Of a DNA stretch of 64,000 bases, positions 1 through 7,966 are shown in pieces. Origin of the DNA: an uncultured Eubacterium sp. Its GTDB lineage: Bacteria > Bacillota > Clostridia > Lachnospirales > Lachnospiraceae. Every line of letters starts with the position of its first letter. Within the stretch, counting starts at the first letter, position 1. The stretch is from the NCBI GenBank assembly GCA_910586225.1, contig CAJUIL010000013.1, positions 28,577 through 92,576 on the forward strand, given 5' to 3'. A program made the translations under genes and the position numbers. Below the pieces are notes generated by a model. The model did no database searches. It was given only the letters and a program-made list of their open reading frames with translations, and was not told the DNA's origin.

Positions 1-402
1 TTCTTTTAAATTCGTCAGCGTTACATAATTTCCCTGCAAAAACGAAAGCCTCGAATCGTCGTCTTTAAAATACAGCGTTTCACGCATACCTGGCGGCATC
101 TGGTCTATAAAACAAAAAATACAGCGGTTGCAGCACGAACGGTACTCGTCCATCAGGCCGTTTTCAAATACAATACCAATATCGTCCTCATAGTCCTTTT
201 CAATCTCATACTCCCATTCTTCTCCGTCCGGTTTTCGGATGACAACCGTCACATACTCTTCGTTCATTTGATAATGATAGTCAAAAACATCCTGGATCGC
301 CGTATCGTTCACAGATACTAACGCATCTCCCGGCTCGATCTCCAATTCCTGCGCGATGCTGCCTGGCAGGATCTTAGATATGATGTGTTCTATATTTTTC
401 AT
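1..402 (-). CDS. PDZ/radical SAM protein, DUF512 family (5' part only)
   Basis: The gene runs off the left edge; 134 codons are visible. I translated it from an ATG at 402, which follows an AAAGGA ribosome site. The first 70 or so residues look like a PDZ-type domain (LPGSIAQELEIEPGDALVSV at 12-31). They are followed by a Cx3Cx2C cluster at C90/C94/C97 in the context CNRCIFCFIDQ, which is the signature of the DUF512 radical SAM family. The three cysteines are expected to hold a SAM-cleaving 4Fe-4S cluster. The substrate of this family is not known to me. A good sigma-A promoter lies 60-90 bases upstream. The family call is firm, the function open. Confidence 0.8.
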   Translation of the reverse strand, partial: MKNIEHIISKILPGSIAQELEIEPGDALVSVNDTAIQDVFDYHYQMNEEYVTVVIRKPDGEEWEYEIEKDYEDDIGIVFENGLMDEYRSCCNRCIFCFIDQMPPGMRETLYFKDDDSRLSFLQGNYVTLTNLKE

Positions 403-462
403 CGATGATTTTCCTTTACTATAAGCTTGTGTTTTGGTGTACGTTTCGTTTGATTTGCAAAT

Positions 463-491
463 AGTATAATGAACATCGGAAAAAAAATCAA
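463..491 (-). promoter_or_regulatory. sigma-A promoter for the DUF512 gene
   Basis: On the minus strand TTGATT (491-486) and TATACT (468-463) are 17 bases apart, about 60 bases upstream of the ATG at 402. This is a near-consensus vegetative promoter. Confidence 0.6.
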
Positions 492-649
492 GTTTTCATC
501 GAAAGGAATCTTTTTATATTTCATTTTTCCCCGTTGCTGTCTATCGTCGTTCATGTTCCTCCTTTTGGGCGCAAAAAAAGACACATGGTTTACAATTCAC
601 TGTCCATGCGCCTTCACGCTGTTTTATTGCTATTAAATTGTTTTGATGA

Positions 650-1504
650 TTACGCCAACTGCATAACCTCAGCTTCAAGTTCTTTCGCATCTTCCAATGT
701 CAATTTTGGAAAAAAGCTTGCTATTTCTTCTACTGTTATTCTACCGTTTTTTAACATTATCCTTGCATTTTCTCTTGCCTCCCTATGAGTAGCATTATCG
801 TCTATATCCTTTGCATATGCTTCTAAAACCTGCTCATCATCAAACAACGTCATCATAATGTCTACAACCTCCTGTTCCTTGTTTTCAAAATATTCTTTCA
901 AAACATTTCTGTTTTTACAAATACAGATTGTTTCTGTTACTGCTTTCTTTGTCTGCCCATATTTCTTTCTCTGCTCATTATACACCTTGCAGAAAATAAT
1001 ATACTGACCGATAATATTATTCTCGTCCTCTTGATACAATACTTTGACCTCTGCATCTACTGCCATTTTTTCACCATCAAAGAAATCGTTTGAAAGTGAT
1101 ATGGTATCAGGTGTGCTTTTCGGTTTTTCGCCCGTAAATATCACATATAATTCGGGTTTTGGCATATTCACTTTTTTAGAACCATACAGATTTTGTTTCG
1201 TCCGCTTGAAAAAATCGTGATAGGTCTGTATCAGATACATCAACGCACGTATTATAATATTCAATGTCCATGTAGATTGACTTTCAACCAAAATGACAAG
1301 TCTGCCGCCAACCGAAAATCCAAGGTCATTATAGTCTGCGTCTACCAGTATATGCTTAATAGTAACATCTTTTATATCATCTTCCGTAACATTGACATCC
1401 TCTGGGTGAAGTGCCTTATACAAGCAGAGCAGATATTTTTTATCTTGGAACAAATTCGTAAATACGCTATCCTTTATCTTGCGTTTTGGCGTATTTTGAG
1501 CCAT
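650..1504 (-). CDS. Rpn-family PD-(D/E)XK nuclease/putative transposase
   Basis: This 284-residue protein resembles the Rpn (recombination-promoting nuclease, PDDEXK_2) family often annotated as a putative transposase. The N-terminus (KIKDSVFTNLFQDKKYLLCL) has the usual 'F..LF' opening. The catalytic core is visible as a conserved Asp in NDLGF followed by the E-x-Q of LVILVESQS. The C-terminal 60 residues are helical and charged. Known members nick or cut DNA in vitro and often occur as several diverged copies per genome; a second, different one is at 7031-7906. The ATG at 1504 follows AATGAGGTGATAA. The gene has its own promoter and stands alone. No terminal inverted repeats flank it, so I do not call a mobile element. 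Confidence 0.75.
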   Translation of the reverse strand: MAQNTPKRKIKDSVFTNLFQDKKYLLCLYKALHPEDVNVTEDDIKDVTIKHILVDADYNDLGFSVGGRLVILVESQSTWTLNIIIRALMYLIQTYHDFFKRTKQNLYGSKKVNMPKPELYVIFTGEKPKSTPDTISLSNDFFDGEKMAVDAEVKVLYQEDENNIIGQYIIFCKVYNEQRKKYGQTKKAVTETICICKNRNVLKEYFENKEQEVVDIMMTLFDDEQVLEAYAKDIDDNATHREARENARIMLKNGRITVEEIASFFPKLTLEDAKELEAEVMQLA

Positions 1505-1568
1505 TTTATCACCTCATTATTGCAATTTCAACAGAAGATACGATATCACTTGCTCCTGTTATAGTTCA

Positions 1569-1597
1569 ATTATACAAGAAAAGTCCCGTATCTACAA
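1569..1597 (-). promoter_or_regulatory. promoter of the first Rpn-family gene
   Basis: TTGTAG (1597-1592) and a perfect TATAAT (1574-1569) with a 17-base spacer on the minus strand, about 65 bases upstream of the start codon at 1504. Confidence 0.6.
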
Positions 1598-1599
1598 TG

Positions 1600-1940
1600 A
1601 AATTCATATAAATTTATTATATTTGGTTCTGCATATCCCCAAAAGCTTCTATTCTAATTCTGCCTATATTTTTTCTTGTTGATTCAAGCAGCTGAAAATA
1701 GAAAACGATACATTAAAGCGTCCTAAAAGAAAAAGATAATGGAAACAGGGATCTAGACACCAGATTGGACGGATGATGAAGCAGGAAGGGAGGCCCATAG
1801 GATCATGCATTGGCAGAGGCGCCTTTATGATTATAAAAATAGAAGCCATAAGTCAGCAGACATTCCGCAGCGCTGTATTCATACAGCGCTGCGGCATCAG
1901 CTGACGCTCTTTTCGCGTGTTTCAGACTGTTTCTATTTTA
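1600..1940. other. gene-free stretch between the first Rpn gene and nfnB
   Basis: About 340 bases, beyond the Rpn promoter, hold no convincing gene. Short open frames here lack both ribosome sites and recognisable protein features. The only structured element I see is the long hairpin at 1852-1905. Confidence 0.5.
1852..1905. repeat. long extended hairpin downstream of nfnB
   Basis: A perfect 14-base stem (CCGCAGCGCTGTAT, 1865-1878, with its complement 1881-1894) is nested inside outer arms GTCAGC (1852-1857) and GCTGAC (1900-1905). Neither strand has a T-tract directly after the stem, so it is not a standard Rho-independent terminator. It could still act as an mRNA 3'-end stabiliser for nfnAB, or be a REP-like element. 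Confidence 0.6.
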
Positions 1941-3323
1941 CTATTTATTGGTCAAATACTCATGAATACCCTTAGCTGCCGCTTTTCCGGCTCCCATTGC
2001 CAGAATAACCGTCGCCGCACCTGTCACAGCGTCGCCGCCTGCGAATACACCAGGCTTGGATGTCTGCCCGTTTGCTTCCTCTGCAACAATACACTGCCAA
2101 CGATTCGTCTCTAACCCGCTTGTTGTGGAAGAAATCAGCGGATTTGGCGATGTGCCGAGCGACATAATGACCGTGTCGCACGCGATCTCATATTCAGACC
2201 CAGGTACCTCTACCGGTCTTCTTCTGCCAGACTCATCCGGCTCGCCAAGCTCCATTTTGATAATACGGATACCCTTGACCCACCCGTTTTCATCTACCAG
2301 TATTTCCTGCGGATTCTGGAGCAGGTCGAAGATAATGCCTTCTTCCTTGGCATGGTGTACCTCCTCGACTCTGGCCGGAAGCTCCGCTTCGCTTCTGCGG
2401 TATACAATATGTACCTCTGCCCCAAGGCGCAGCGCGGTCCTTGCCGCATCCATCGCTACGTTGCCGCCGCCTACCACAACGACCTTCTTTCCTTCGGAAA
2501 TCGGCGTATCGTAGTCCTTAAAGGACTTCATCAGGTTATTGCGGGTCAAAAATTCATTTGCGGAAAATACGCCGTTTGCCTGCTCACCCGGAATACCCAT
2601 AAACTTCGGCAGTCCGGCGCCAGAGCCGATAAATACAGCTTCAAAGCCTTCTTCCTCCATCAGCTCATCGATCGTTACCGCTTTTCCGATCACAACATTC
2701 GTCTCTATCTTGACACCAAGTGACTTTACATTCTCTACTTCCTGCGCTACTACGCGTTCCTTTGGCAGACGAAATTCCGGGATACCGTATACAAGCACAC
2801 CGCCTGCTTCATGCAGCGCTTCAAAGATCGTAACGTCATAGCCAAGTCTAGCCAGATCTCCTGCACAGGTCAGTCCTGCCGGGCCGGAGCCGATCACCGC
2901 AACCTTGCGCCCGTTTTTCTGTGCTGCCGGAGCAGGCTTGATACCATTTTCTCCTGCCCAGTCCGCGGTAAAACGCTCCAGCTTGCCGATAGATACTGGT
3001 TCACCCTTAATGCCCCGGATGCATTTGCCTTCACACTGGGACTCCTGCGGGCACACACGGCCGCAGACTGCCGGGAGCGCGGAAGCTTCTGCAATCACCT
3101 GATACGATTTTTCTATATCGCCTTCCTTTACCTGCTGGATAAACGCCGGAATATCAATTCCTACCGGACATCCTTTCACACACTGTGCATTCTTGCAGTT
3201 TAGGCATCTGGACGCCTCTTCCATTGCCTCTTCCTTTGTATATCCAAGGCACACTTCTTCAAAATTCGCAGCACGAACCTTTGGCTCCTGCTCCTTGATC
3301 GGTACTCTTTTCATTACGTCCAT
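1941..3323 (-). CDS. nfnB: NfnB/GltA-like NADPH-binding subunit of NADH-dependent ferredoxin:NADP oxidoreductase
   Basis: This 460-residue flavoprotein has the architecture of glutamate synthase small subunits and NfnB. The N-terminal part carries two 4Fe-4S cysteine sets (C40, C43, C48, C52 and C87, C91, C97, C101). A FAD-binding GSGPAG motif follows at 145-150, an NADPH-binding GGGNVA motif at 285-290, and the usual GGDAVTGA near the C-terminus. It starts directly on the stop of the upstream gene (TAATG, one shared base). That partner has the NfnA fold, so I read the pair as the electron-bifurcating NfnAB complex rather than as a glutamate synthase; no GOGAT large subunit is near. The complex couples NADH and reduced ferredoxin oxidation to NADP+ reduction in the cytoplasm. 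Confidence 0.87.
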   Translation of the reverse strand: MDVMKRVPIKEQEPKVRAANFEEVCLGYTKEEAMEEASRCLNCKNAQCVKGCPVGIDIPAFIQQVKEGDIEKSYQVIAEASALPAVCGRVCPQESQCEGKCIRGIKGEPVSIGKLERFTADWAGENGIKPAPAAQKNGRKVAVIGSGPAGLTCAGDLARLGYDVTIFEALHEAGGVLVYGIPEFRLPKERVVAQEVENVKSLGVKIETNVVIGKAVTIDELMEEEGFEAVFIGSGAGLPKFMGIPGEQANGVFSANEFLTRNNLMKSFKDYDTPISEGKKVVVVGGGNVAMDAARTALRLGAEVHIVYRRSEAELPARVEEVHHAKEEGIIFDLLQNPQEILVDENGWVKGIRIIKMELGEPDESGRRRPVEVPGSEYEIACDTVIMSLGTSPNPLISSTTSGLETNRWQCIVAEEANGQTSKPGVFAGGDAVTGAATVILAMGAGKAAAKGIHEYLTNK

Positions 3324-4213
3324 TACTTATCACCTCCGCACAATCCGCATCCGCCGTGATGGGTATTCCCTTCCTCCAGCTTTAACATTGCTCTGCCTTC
3401 CTGTGTCTTATACTGCTGCTGCCGCTTCATTGCCAAGTCAAAATCAACGAGATGCCCGTCAAATTCCGGCCCGTCCACGCAGGCAAATTTTACCTCTCCG
3501 CCAACGATCAGACGGCAGGCACCGCACATCCCAGTTCCATCCACCATAATCGGATTCATGGAAACGATCGTCGGTATGTTCAGCTTTTTCGTCAAAAGGC
3601 TGACAAACTTCATCATGATCATTGGCCCGATCGCCACACAGTGGTCGTAGACCTTACCCTCGTCCACAAGCGCCTGCAGCTGGTCTGTGCCCAAGCCATG
3701 GAAGCCATATGTACCGTCGTCGGTCGTTACATACAAATTCGTAGCTACCGCACGCATTTCTTCTACATAAAACAGCAGCTCCTTATTTCTCGCACCCATA
3801 ATAACATCACAGTCCACCCCATGCTCTTTCAGCCATTTTACCTGCGGATAGACCGGAGCGGTACCTACGCCGCCCGCAATAAATACGATATGCTTTTTCT
3901 TTGTCTCTTCCAGATTTTTTTCCTCGCAGATATCTGACACGCAGCCGAGCGGCCCGACAAAATCGCGGAAACTGTCGCCCTCGTTCAGCTCCTTCATCCG
4001 CTCCGTAGAATATCCTACCGTCTGGAATACGATGGAAACCGTGCCTTGTTCGCGGTCATAATCACATACCGTAAGCGGGATGCGCTCGCCTTCTTCATCC
4101 ATCTTGACGATGACAAACTGTCCTGGCAGACAGGACTTTGCCACACGCGGCGCTTTTACAACCATCAGATAAATCTTATCTGCCAGCAATTCTTTTTTCA
4201 CTATTGGAAACAT
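3323..4213 (-). CDS. nfnA: NfnA, FAD/2Fe-2S subunit (sulfide/dihydroorotate dehydrogenase-like)
   Basis: This 296-residue protein has a ferredoxin-NADP reductase fold related to PyrK. An NAD-binding segment IAGGVGTAPVYPQ lies near 112-124. A cluster-binding segment has D225, C230, C233 and C245. NfnA proteins are known to bind their 2Fe-2S cluster with one Asp and three Cys, and this spacing fits that pattern. An extra Cys pair (C289, C292) sits in a Gly-rich C-terminal tail. It is translated first and coupled to nfnB through TAATG. The ATG at 4213 follows a GGAGG-type site. A hairpin lies in the 110-base gap separating it from the CobW gene upstream. Confidence 0.87.
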   Translation of the reverse strand: MFPIVKKELLADKIYLMVVKAPRVAKSCLPGQFVIVKMDEEGERIPLTVCDYDREQGTVSIVFQTVGYSTERMKELNEGDSFRDFVGPLGCVSDICEEKNLEETKKKHIVFIAGGVGTAPVYPQVKWLKEHGVDCDVIMGARNKELLFYVEEMRAVATNLYVTTDDGTYGFHGLGTDQLQALVDEGKVYDHCVAIGPMIMMKFVSLLTKKLNIPTIVSMNPIMVDGTGMCGACRLIVGGEVKFACVDGPEFDGHLVDFDLAMKRQQQYKTQEGRAMLKLEEGNTHHGGCGLCGGDK

Positions 4214-4234
4214 ATGAAACCTCCATTTTATTTT

Positions 4235-4273
4235 AACAGCGGTTCAGCTTGTCTGGGCCGCCGCTGTTTTTTT
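4235..4273 (+). terminator. hairpin with T-tract on the plus strand, upstream of nfnA
   Basis: AACAGCGG (4235-4242) pairs with CCGCTGTT (4261-4268), followed by a run of T to 4273 on the plus strand. No plus-strand gene precedes it. Read on the minus strand the stem is followed by TAAAATAAAA, so its direction is puzzling. It could be an antisense terminator or a leader structure of nfnAB. Confidence 0.4.
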
Positions 4274-4323
4274 ATCTTATGACAAAAGTGGTAAAGGTAA
4301 TATCGGTGCTTTAGAATGGCTGA

Positions 4324-5271
4324 TCAAGAAAAATAAACCAGCTCATCCTCCGGCTTTTGCGCTGGCTGTACCGAAACCGGATACAGCACCGGCCCTTTGC
4401 CGCGGTATTCCATCGCAAACTCGTATTTCACCTCTGCGGTCAGATCGATCCAGGTTCGATGCGCGATCCGATCCGCCTGATCGTATTTGCATTTAAATCC
4501 GATAAACTGGATATCCGCCTCGCAGCAGGTCATCGCAAAACGCCCCGGTACAAACACGCCGCGCTTGATCTTATGCTCCGGACGATAGACAAGCGCCAGA
4601 AAACGGACTTTCTTTCCTTCGTATTTCTTTGGATTATCCATCGCATCCAAATACCAGATACCATAATCCGCATCTGAAAGCTCTATGACCTCCGCATCCA
4701 GATCAAACGGCAGTTCCTCCATATCGCGGTCGTCAATCGTACCATCCTTGCGCTCATACACAATCTGTGCCCTGCGATTCAACGCCTTAACTGTCCTGCG
4801 AAACTTCCCGCGCGGCGTATCATCGTCGCAGCGGTTAAAAATAACCACATCCACCGAAAACAGCTGCTCCATCATCATCGGACGCATATTTGCCAGATAC
4901 ATCTCAAACGTATCTGCATCCACAGTCGCCAACGACTGCACAAGCTCCCATCCTTGCGGAAGCTTCATTTCCAGAAACGGCCCGACCTCCCAGGTGCCGT
5001 TATATTCCAAAAACACCTGCTGCGGCCGATACTTCCTGTTTAATTCCTCCAGCTTTTCCTGCGTCAGCTCCTCCTGAGACTCCAGCATTGCCAGATGCCC
5101 CATGATCGTACCCAGCTTTTCCTCGTCGTATTCCTCGTCGCCGTCCTCACAGCAAATGATCAGATTGCGGGCATCTTTCCCGAATCCATTGTCATATAAG
5201 GTTTCATGAATCAGCGATGTCTTGCCGCTGTCCATAAATCCCGTAAATAAATATACTGGAATTTCCTCCAT
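4324..5271 (-). CDS. CobW/HypB-like GTPase, second of a pair
   Basis: This P-loop GTPase has about 315 residues from the chosen start. Walker A is GFMDSGKTS (residues 11-19), and NRCDDD is a plausible NKxD-like guanine-specificity segment. Unlike its neighbour it lacks the CxCC metal site and has an acidic ICCEDGDEEYDEE loop in its place. The last 100 residues (from about FLALVYRPEH on) form a separate beta-rich domain resembling the C-terminal half of DUF1980/TIGR03943 permease-partner proteins. I chose ATG 5271 because AAAGGGAG precedes it; a longer reading frame to 5361 would overlap the upstream gene. It lies 37 bases after the other CobW gene, so both are probably one transcript concerned with metal (perhaps zinc) supply. 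That role is inferred. Confidence 0.72.
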   Translation of the reverse strand: MEEIPVYLFTGFMDSGKTSLIHETLYDNGFGKDARNLIICCEDGDEEYDEEKLGTIMGHLAMLESQEELTQEKLEELNRKYRPQQVFLEYNGTWEVGPFLEMKLPQGWELVQSLATVDADTFEMYLANMRPMMMEQLFSVDVVIFNRCDDDTPRGKFRRTVKALNRRAQIVYERKDGTIDDRDMEELPFDLDAEVIELSDADYGIWYLDAMDNPKKYEGKKVRFLALVYRPEHKIKRGVFVPGRFAMTCCEADIQFIGFKCKYDQADRIAHRTWIDLTAEVKYEFAMEYRGKGPVLYPVSVQPAQKPEDELVYFS

Positions 5272-5308
5272 ACGAATCAGCTCCCTTTCCCAACGGCTGC
5301 TCCGGCCT

Positions 5309-6469
5309 TTATGCAAGCTCAAAAAGCTGCGCAAGCCGCTCCTGCGCCAAATTACAGCCAATCACACATAAACGTCCGGTATATTCCGGCTGGCCTTCCC
5401 GCAGCTCATACTCACCTGGCACCATATCAAAATAGATCCAGGTACCATCCGTCGCTTCCACCATACCCTTTGCACGCAGCACCGTACCATATTCCTCCGT
5501 CTCAGAAAGGACCTTTAACGCCTGCTCGATCACTGATTTTTCATATTTATGCGGCGTCTCCCGGCCCCAGCTGGTAAAAATTTCGTCTGCGTGATGATGG
5601 CCGTGACCACTGTGATCATGTCCTTCGTGATGATGACCGCAACAGCTGTGATCATGATCCTCCTCATGATGACCACAACAGCTGTGATCATGATCCTCCT
5701 CATGATGACCGTGATTATCGTGATCATGTCCATGCTCATGATGCCCATGGCCGCTATGGTCATGATCATGCTCCTCCTCATGGCCGCCGTGTCCGTCATG
5801 CGCATGATGATGTGCGTGCTCCGCCGCCTCCTTCTCATGCCGTGCTTGTGCAAGCAGCTCCATTTCCATAGAATCGCTTTGCTCCATCACCTTTAAAATC
5901 GCTTCCCCGCTGATCTCATCCCACGGAGTTGTAATAACCGCCGCCTTATCATTTAATGCCTGTATCTGCTTTACGCAAAGCTCCAGCTTCTCCTGTGATA
6001 CATTCTGCGTCCTGCTCAGTACCACCGTTGTCGCAAATTCAATCTGATTATTAAAAAACTCTCCGAACGCTTTCATCTGCTTGGAAGCCTTCGCTGCATT
6101 CACAACTGTTACAAGCGCATTTAATTTTACATCCCGTTCCTTTTCCAGATCGATCACCGACTTCATAACATCCGACAGCTTTCCAACGCCGGACGGTTCG
6201 ATCATGATCCGGTCTGGGTGGAATTTTTCCAGCACTTCCTTTAGGTTTTTGTCAAAATCGCCGACTAACGAACAGCAGATGCAGCCAGAATTCATTTCCG
6301 TAATCTCGATCCCAGCATCTTTTAAAAATCCGCCGTCAATGCCGACTTCTCCAAATTCATTTTCAATCAGTACAAGCTTTTGTCCCTGAAAGACCTCTTC
6401 TACCATCTTTTTAATAAAGGTCGTCTTTCCAGCACCTAAAAATCCTGAAATAATATCAATCCTTGTCAT
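5309..6469 (-). CDS. CobW-family zinc/metal GTPase with His-rich region
   Basis: This 386-residue protein starts at ATG 6469. Walker A is GFLGAGKTT (9-17). The CxCC motif CICC is at residues 63-66, the known metal site of COG0523 GTPases. A CobW C-terminal domain makes up the last 90 residues. Between them lies a region of roughly 80 residues made almost only of His, Asp, Glu and Gly, with two exact copies of HEEDHDHSCCGH. Such tails are typical of zinc or nickel chaperone members. A GTG at 6508 would add 13 residues, but the ATG has the more family-like N-terminus. The first gene of the two-gene CobW operon, it is preceded by a long structured leader. Confidence 0.85.
   Translation of the reverse strand: MTRIDIISGFLGAGKTTFIKKMVEEVFQGQKLVLIENEFGEVGIDGGFLKDAGIEITEMNSGCICCSLVGDFDKNLKEVLEKFHPDRIMIEPSGVGKLSDVMKSVIDLEKERDVKLNALVTVVNAAKASKQMKAFGEFFNNQIEFATTVVLSRTQNVSQEKLELCVKQIQALNDKAAVITTPWDEISGEAILKVMEQSDSMEMELLAQARHEKEAAEHAHHHAHDGHGGHEEEHDHDHSGHGHHEHGHDHDNHGHHEEDHDHSCCGHHEEDHDHSCCGHHHEGHDHSGHGHHHADEIFTSWGRETPHKYEKSVIEQALKVLSETEEYGTVLRAKGMVEATDGTWIYFDMVPGEYELREGQPEYTGRLCVIGCNLAQERLAQLFELA
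5650..5710 (-). repeat. 36-bp tandem repeat encoding metal-binding His/Cys units
   Basis: A 36-base unit at 5650-5685 is repeated identically for 25 bases at 5686-5710, and imperfect relatives continue on both sides. It lies in frame within the CobW gene and encodes the HEEDHDHSCCGH units, so it is a coding repeat that can change length by slippage. Confidence 0.75.
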
Positions 6470-6719
6470 GCTTCCATCTTCTTTCTTTATTTTATTACTC
6501 GCAAACACGAAAGCTTGCCAAATAACGCCGACTTACAAGTGTGATTGCTCCAAGCTATTTGGCAGACTTTATCGCTCGTGAGTATAGTTGCAGCTGCTAT
6601 GCTGCCTATCGTTTCCGGAATTTGTTCCGACAGGAACACATACATATTTTACTATAACATATATCTATCCATGTATTCCAGTAAAATTTTTATAAATATT
6701 TTACCAGATCATGCTGCAA

Positions 6720-6852
6720 GTAACAGTTCGGGCAAGCTGACCTGTTACCTGCAAAATCCATTGAAAATCGCTTCGCGATGGGATTTTTGCACTCCTGAAT
6801 CATGTTCTTACGGTCTTTGCAGCAGGGTGCAAAGACCTGCCTGAACTGTTAC
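6720..6852. mobile_element. MITE-like element with 15-bp terminal inverted repeats
   Basis: The 133-bp element begins GTAACAGTTCGGGCA and ends TGCCTGAACTGTTAC, which are inverted repeats with one mismatch. The octamer TGCTGCAA lies directly outside both ends (6712-6719 and 6853-6860), as a target-site duplication would. Inside are further hairpins (GTCTTTGCA/TGCAAAGAC near the right end). It has no room for a transposase. Its right half recurs at 24977-25045 and 63103-63156, which shows it is a dispersed family. Confidence 0.6.
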
Positions 6853-6891
6853 TGCTGCAACGCTGTACGGCAACCTCTTTTGAAGTTCAAA

Positions 6892-6920
6892 TTGATTTCG
6901 CGGAGATTTCGGGGTATAAT
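6892..6920 (+). promoter_or_regulatory. promoter of the second Rpn-family gene
   Basis: TTGATT (6892-6897), 17-base spacer, perfect TATAAT (6915-6920), about 110 bases upstream of the start at 7031. Confidence 0.65.
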
Positions 6921-7030
6921 GGCTTTAAAGATCCTTGCCTTTCGTATTTCCTGCCAATACATAAGGCAGGCAAATATTGTAACCACAAAGACATCTGAAC
7001 TGTTGCATAATATTTAAGTTAGGAGAAAAT

Positions 7031-7906
7031 ATGTCCGAATTTTTAATGAAACCCAAAATTGACTTCGCGTTTAAAGAGATTATGGCAAACGAAAAAGCAC
7101 GTACCGGGTTCCTAGCTGCTGTGCTCCATCTGAACCCGGACGATATTAAAGAGACTCGTATTTTAAACTCCCATCTGCGTAAAATACATGAAGATGACAA
7201 ACTTGGTATCCTTGATATGCGGCTGCTGTTAAATGACGATACAGAAATCGACACAGAGATCCAGCTTTCCAAATTAAATGTATGGGCGAACCGTTCTTTA
7301 TTCTATCTTTCAAAAATGTACACGGAACAGCTGGAAAAAGGCCAGAAATACGATATACTGAAAAAATGTGTCAGTATCAGTATTCTTGATTTTATCCTTT
7401 TCGAGAATGAAACTGAATTTTATTCCAGCTTTCACATTCTGGAAGACACCCGCCATTTCCTCTACACCGACAAAATGGAATTTCATGTAATGGAGCTTCC
7501 AAAGCTGCCTAAGGAAATACGCACAGACTGCGGCAGCATTGAGCTTTGGGCAAAGTTTATCAACGCTGAGCAAAAGGAGGAATTTGATATGATCGCTGAA
7601 AAAGACCCTTATATCCAAAGCGCTTATGACCAGCTGCAGATCATCAGCCAGGACAAACAAAAGCGTCTGGAATATGAAGCCCGCGAAAAAACCATCCGCG
7701 ACCACAACCAGTTTATATTTGAAGCTGAACAACGTGGCGAACGGCGCGGCGAACAACGCGGTGAGCAGCGTGGCGAACAACGCGCCAAGCGGCGTATCAA
7801 TCGTTTAAATGAGCTGCTTTTGCAAGATAACCGTTTGGACGATTTGAAGCGCTCTATCACCGACGCGGCATTCCAGCAGCAATTATTTTCAGAATATGGG
7901 ATCTGA
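7031..7906 (+). CDS. Rpn-family PD-(D/E)XK nuclease/putative transposase with RGEQ repeats
   Basis: This 291-residue protein opens MKPKIDFAFKEIM, typical of the second large Rpn/PDDEXK_2 subfamily. The catalytic residues can be read in GILDMRLLL and TEIDTEIQLS (D then E-x-Q). It differs strongly from the Rpn gene at 650-1504. Near residue 233 a coding array of five 12-bp units gives E-(Q/R)-R-G repeats, a highly basic stretch before the C-terminal helices. TAGGAG precedes the ATG. It is followed 60 bases later by the BceR-like regulator gene, probably without functional connection. Activity in recombination or defence is known only for other members. Confidence 0.75.
   Translation: MSEFLMKPKIDFAFKEIMANEKARTGFLAAVLHLNPDDIKETRILNSHLRKIHEDDKLGILDMRLLLNDDTEIDTEIQLSKLNVWANRSLFYLSKMYTEQLEKGQKYDILKKCVSISILDFILFENETEFYSSFHILEDTRHFLYTDKMEFHVMELPKLPKEIRTDCGSIELWAKFINAEQKEEFDMIAEKDPYIQSAYDQLQIISQDKQKRLEYEAREKTIRDHNQFIFEAEQRGERRGEQRGEQRGEQRAKRRINRLNELLLQDNRLDDLKRSITDAAFQQQLFSEYGI
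7727..7786 (+). repeat. five 12-bp tandem units in the Rpn gene
   Basis: The unit GARCARCGYGGY (with one GGC-for-ARC variant and a final GCC) occurs five times in frame and encodes EQRG/ERRG repeats. Such repeats are common in this nuclease family and vary in number between strains. Confidence 0.7.
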
Positions 7907-7966
7907 GCTTTTCTGCATACAAAAAAGCTCAAAACAAAAGCTCAAAACGGAGGTGCCTTTACACCC

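Larger units (their letters stand above)
6470..7030. other. 560-bp gene-free region between divergent cobW and Rpn genes
   Basis: No coding sequence is convincing here. From left to right it holds an imperfect palindrome (about 6497-6584, best arms TGCCAAATA at 6516-6524 and TATTTGGCA at 6556-6564), a small GTTCC/GGAAC hairpin near 6626-6640, a MITE-like element at 6720-6852, and the promoter of the second Rpn gene at 6892-6920. The left part is probably the leader of the cobW transcript. Confidence 0.55.

Noticed and set aside
399..584. Short frame on the minus strand (51 residues from ATG 554) with AAGGAGG just upstream and a hydrophobic middle.
   Set aside because: The spacing between ribosome site and ATG is too short, the frame runs over the promoter and start of the DUF512 gene, and no family is recognisable.
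650..1504. Insertion sequence because the product is often called a transposase.
   Set aside because: No terminal inverted repeats or target duplications flank the gene; Rpn proteins are stand-alone nucleases.
1664..1849. Small open frame and possible gene remnant between the Rpn gene and nfnB.
   Set aside because: No ribosome site, no recognisable domain in any frame, and no similarity to neighbouring genes that I could see.
1941..3323. Annotation as glutamate synthase small subunit.
   Set aside because: No large subunit is present and the partner is an NfnA-type protein with an Asp plus three Cys cluster site, so NfnB fits better.
5650..5780. Regular repeats that look like a small CRISPR array.
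   Set aside because: They are in frame in the CobW gene and encode the His-rich tail; there are no unique spacers of constant length.
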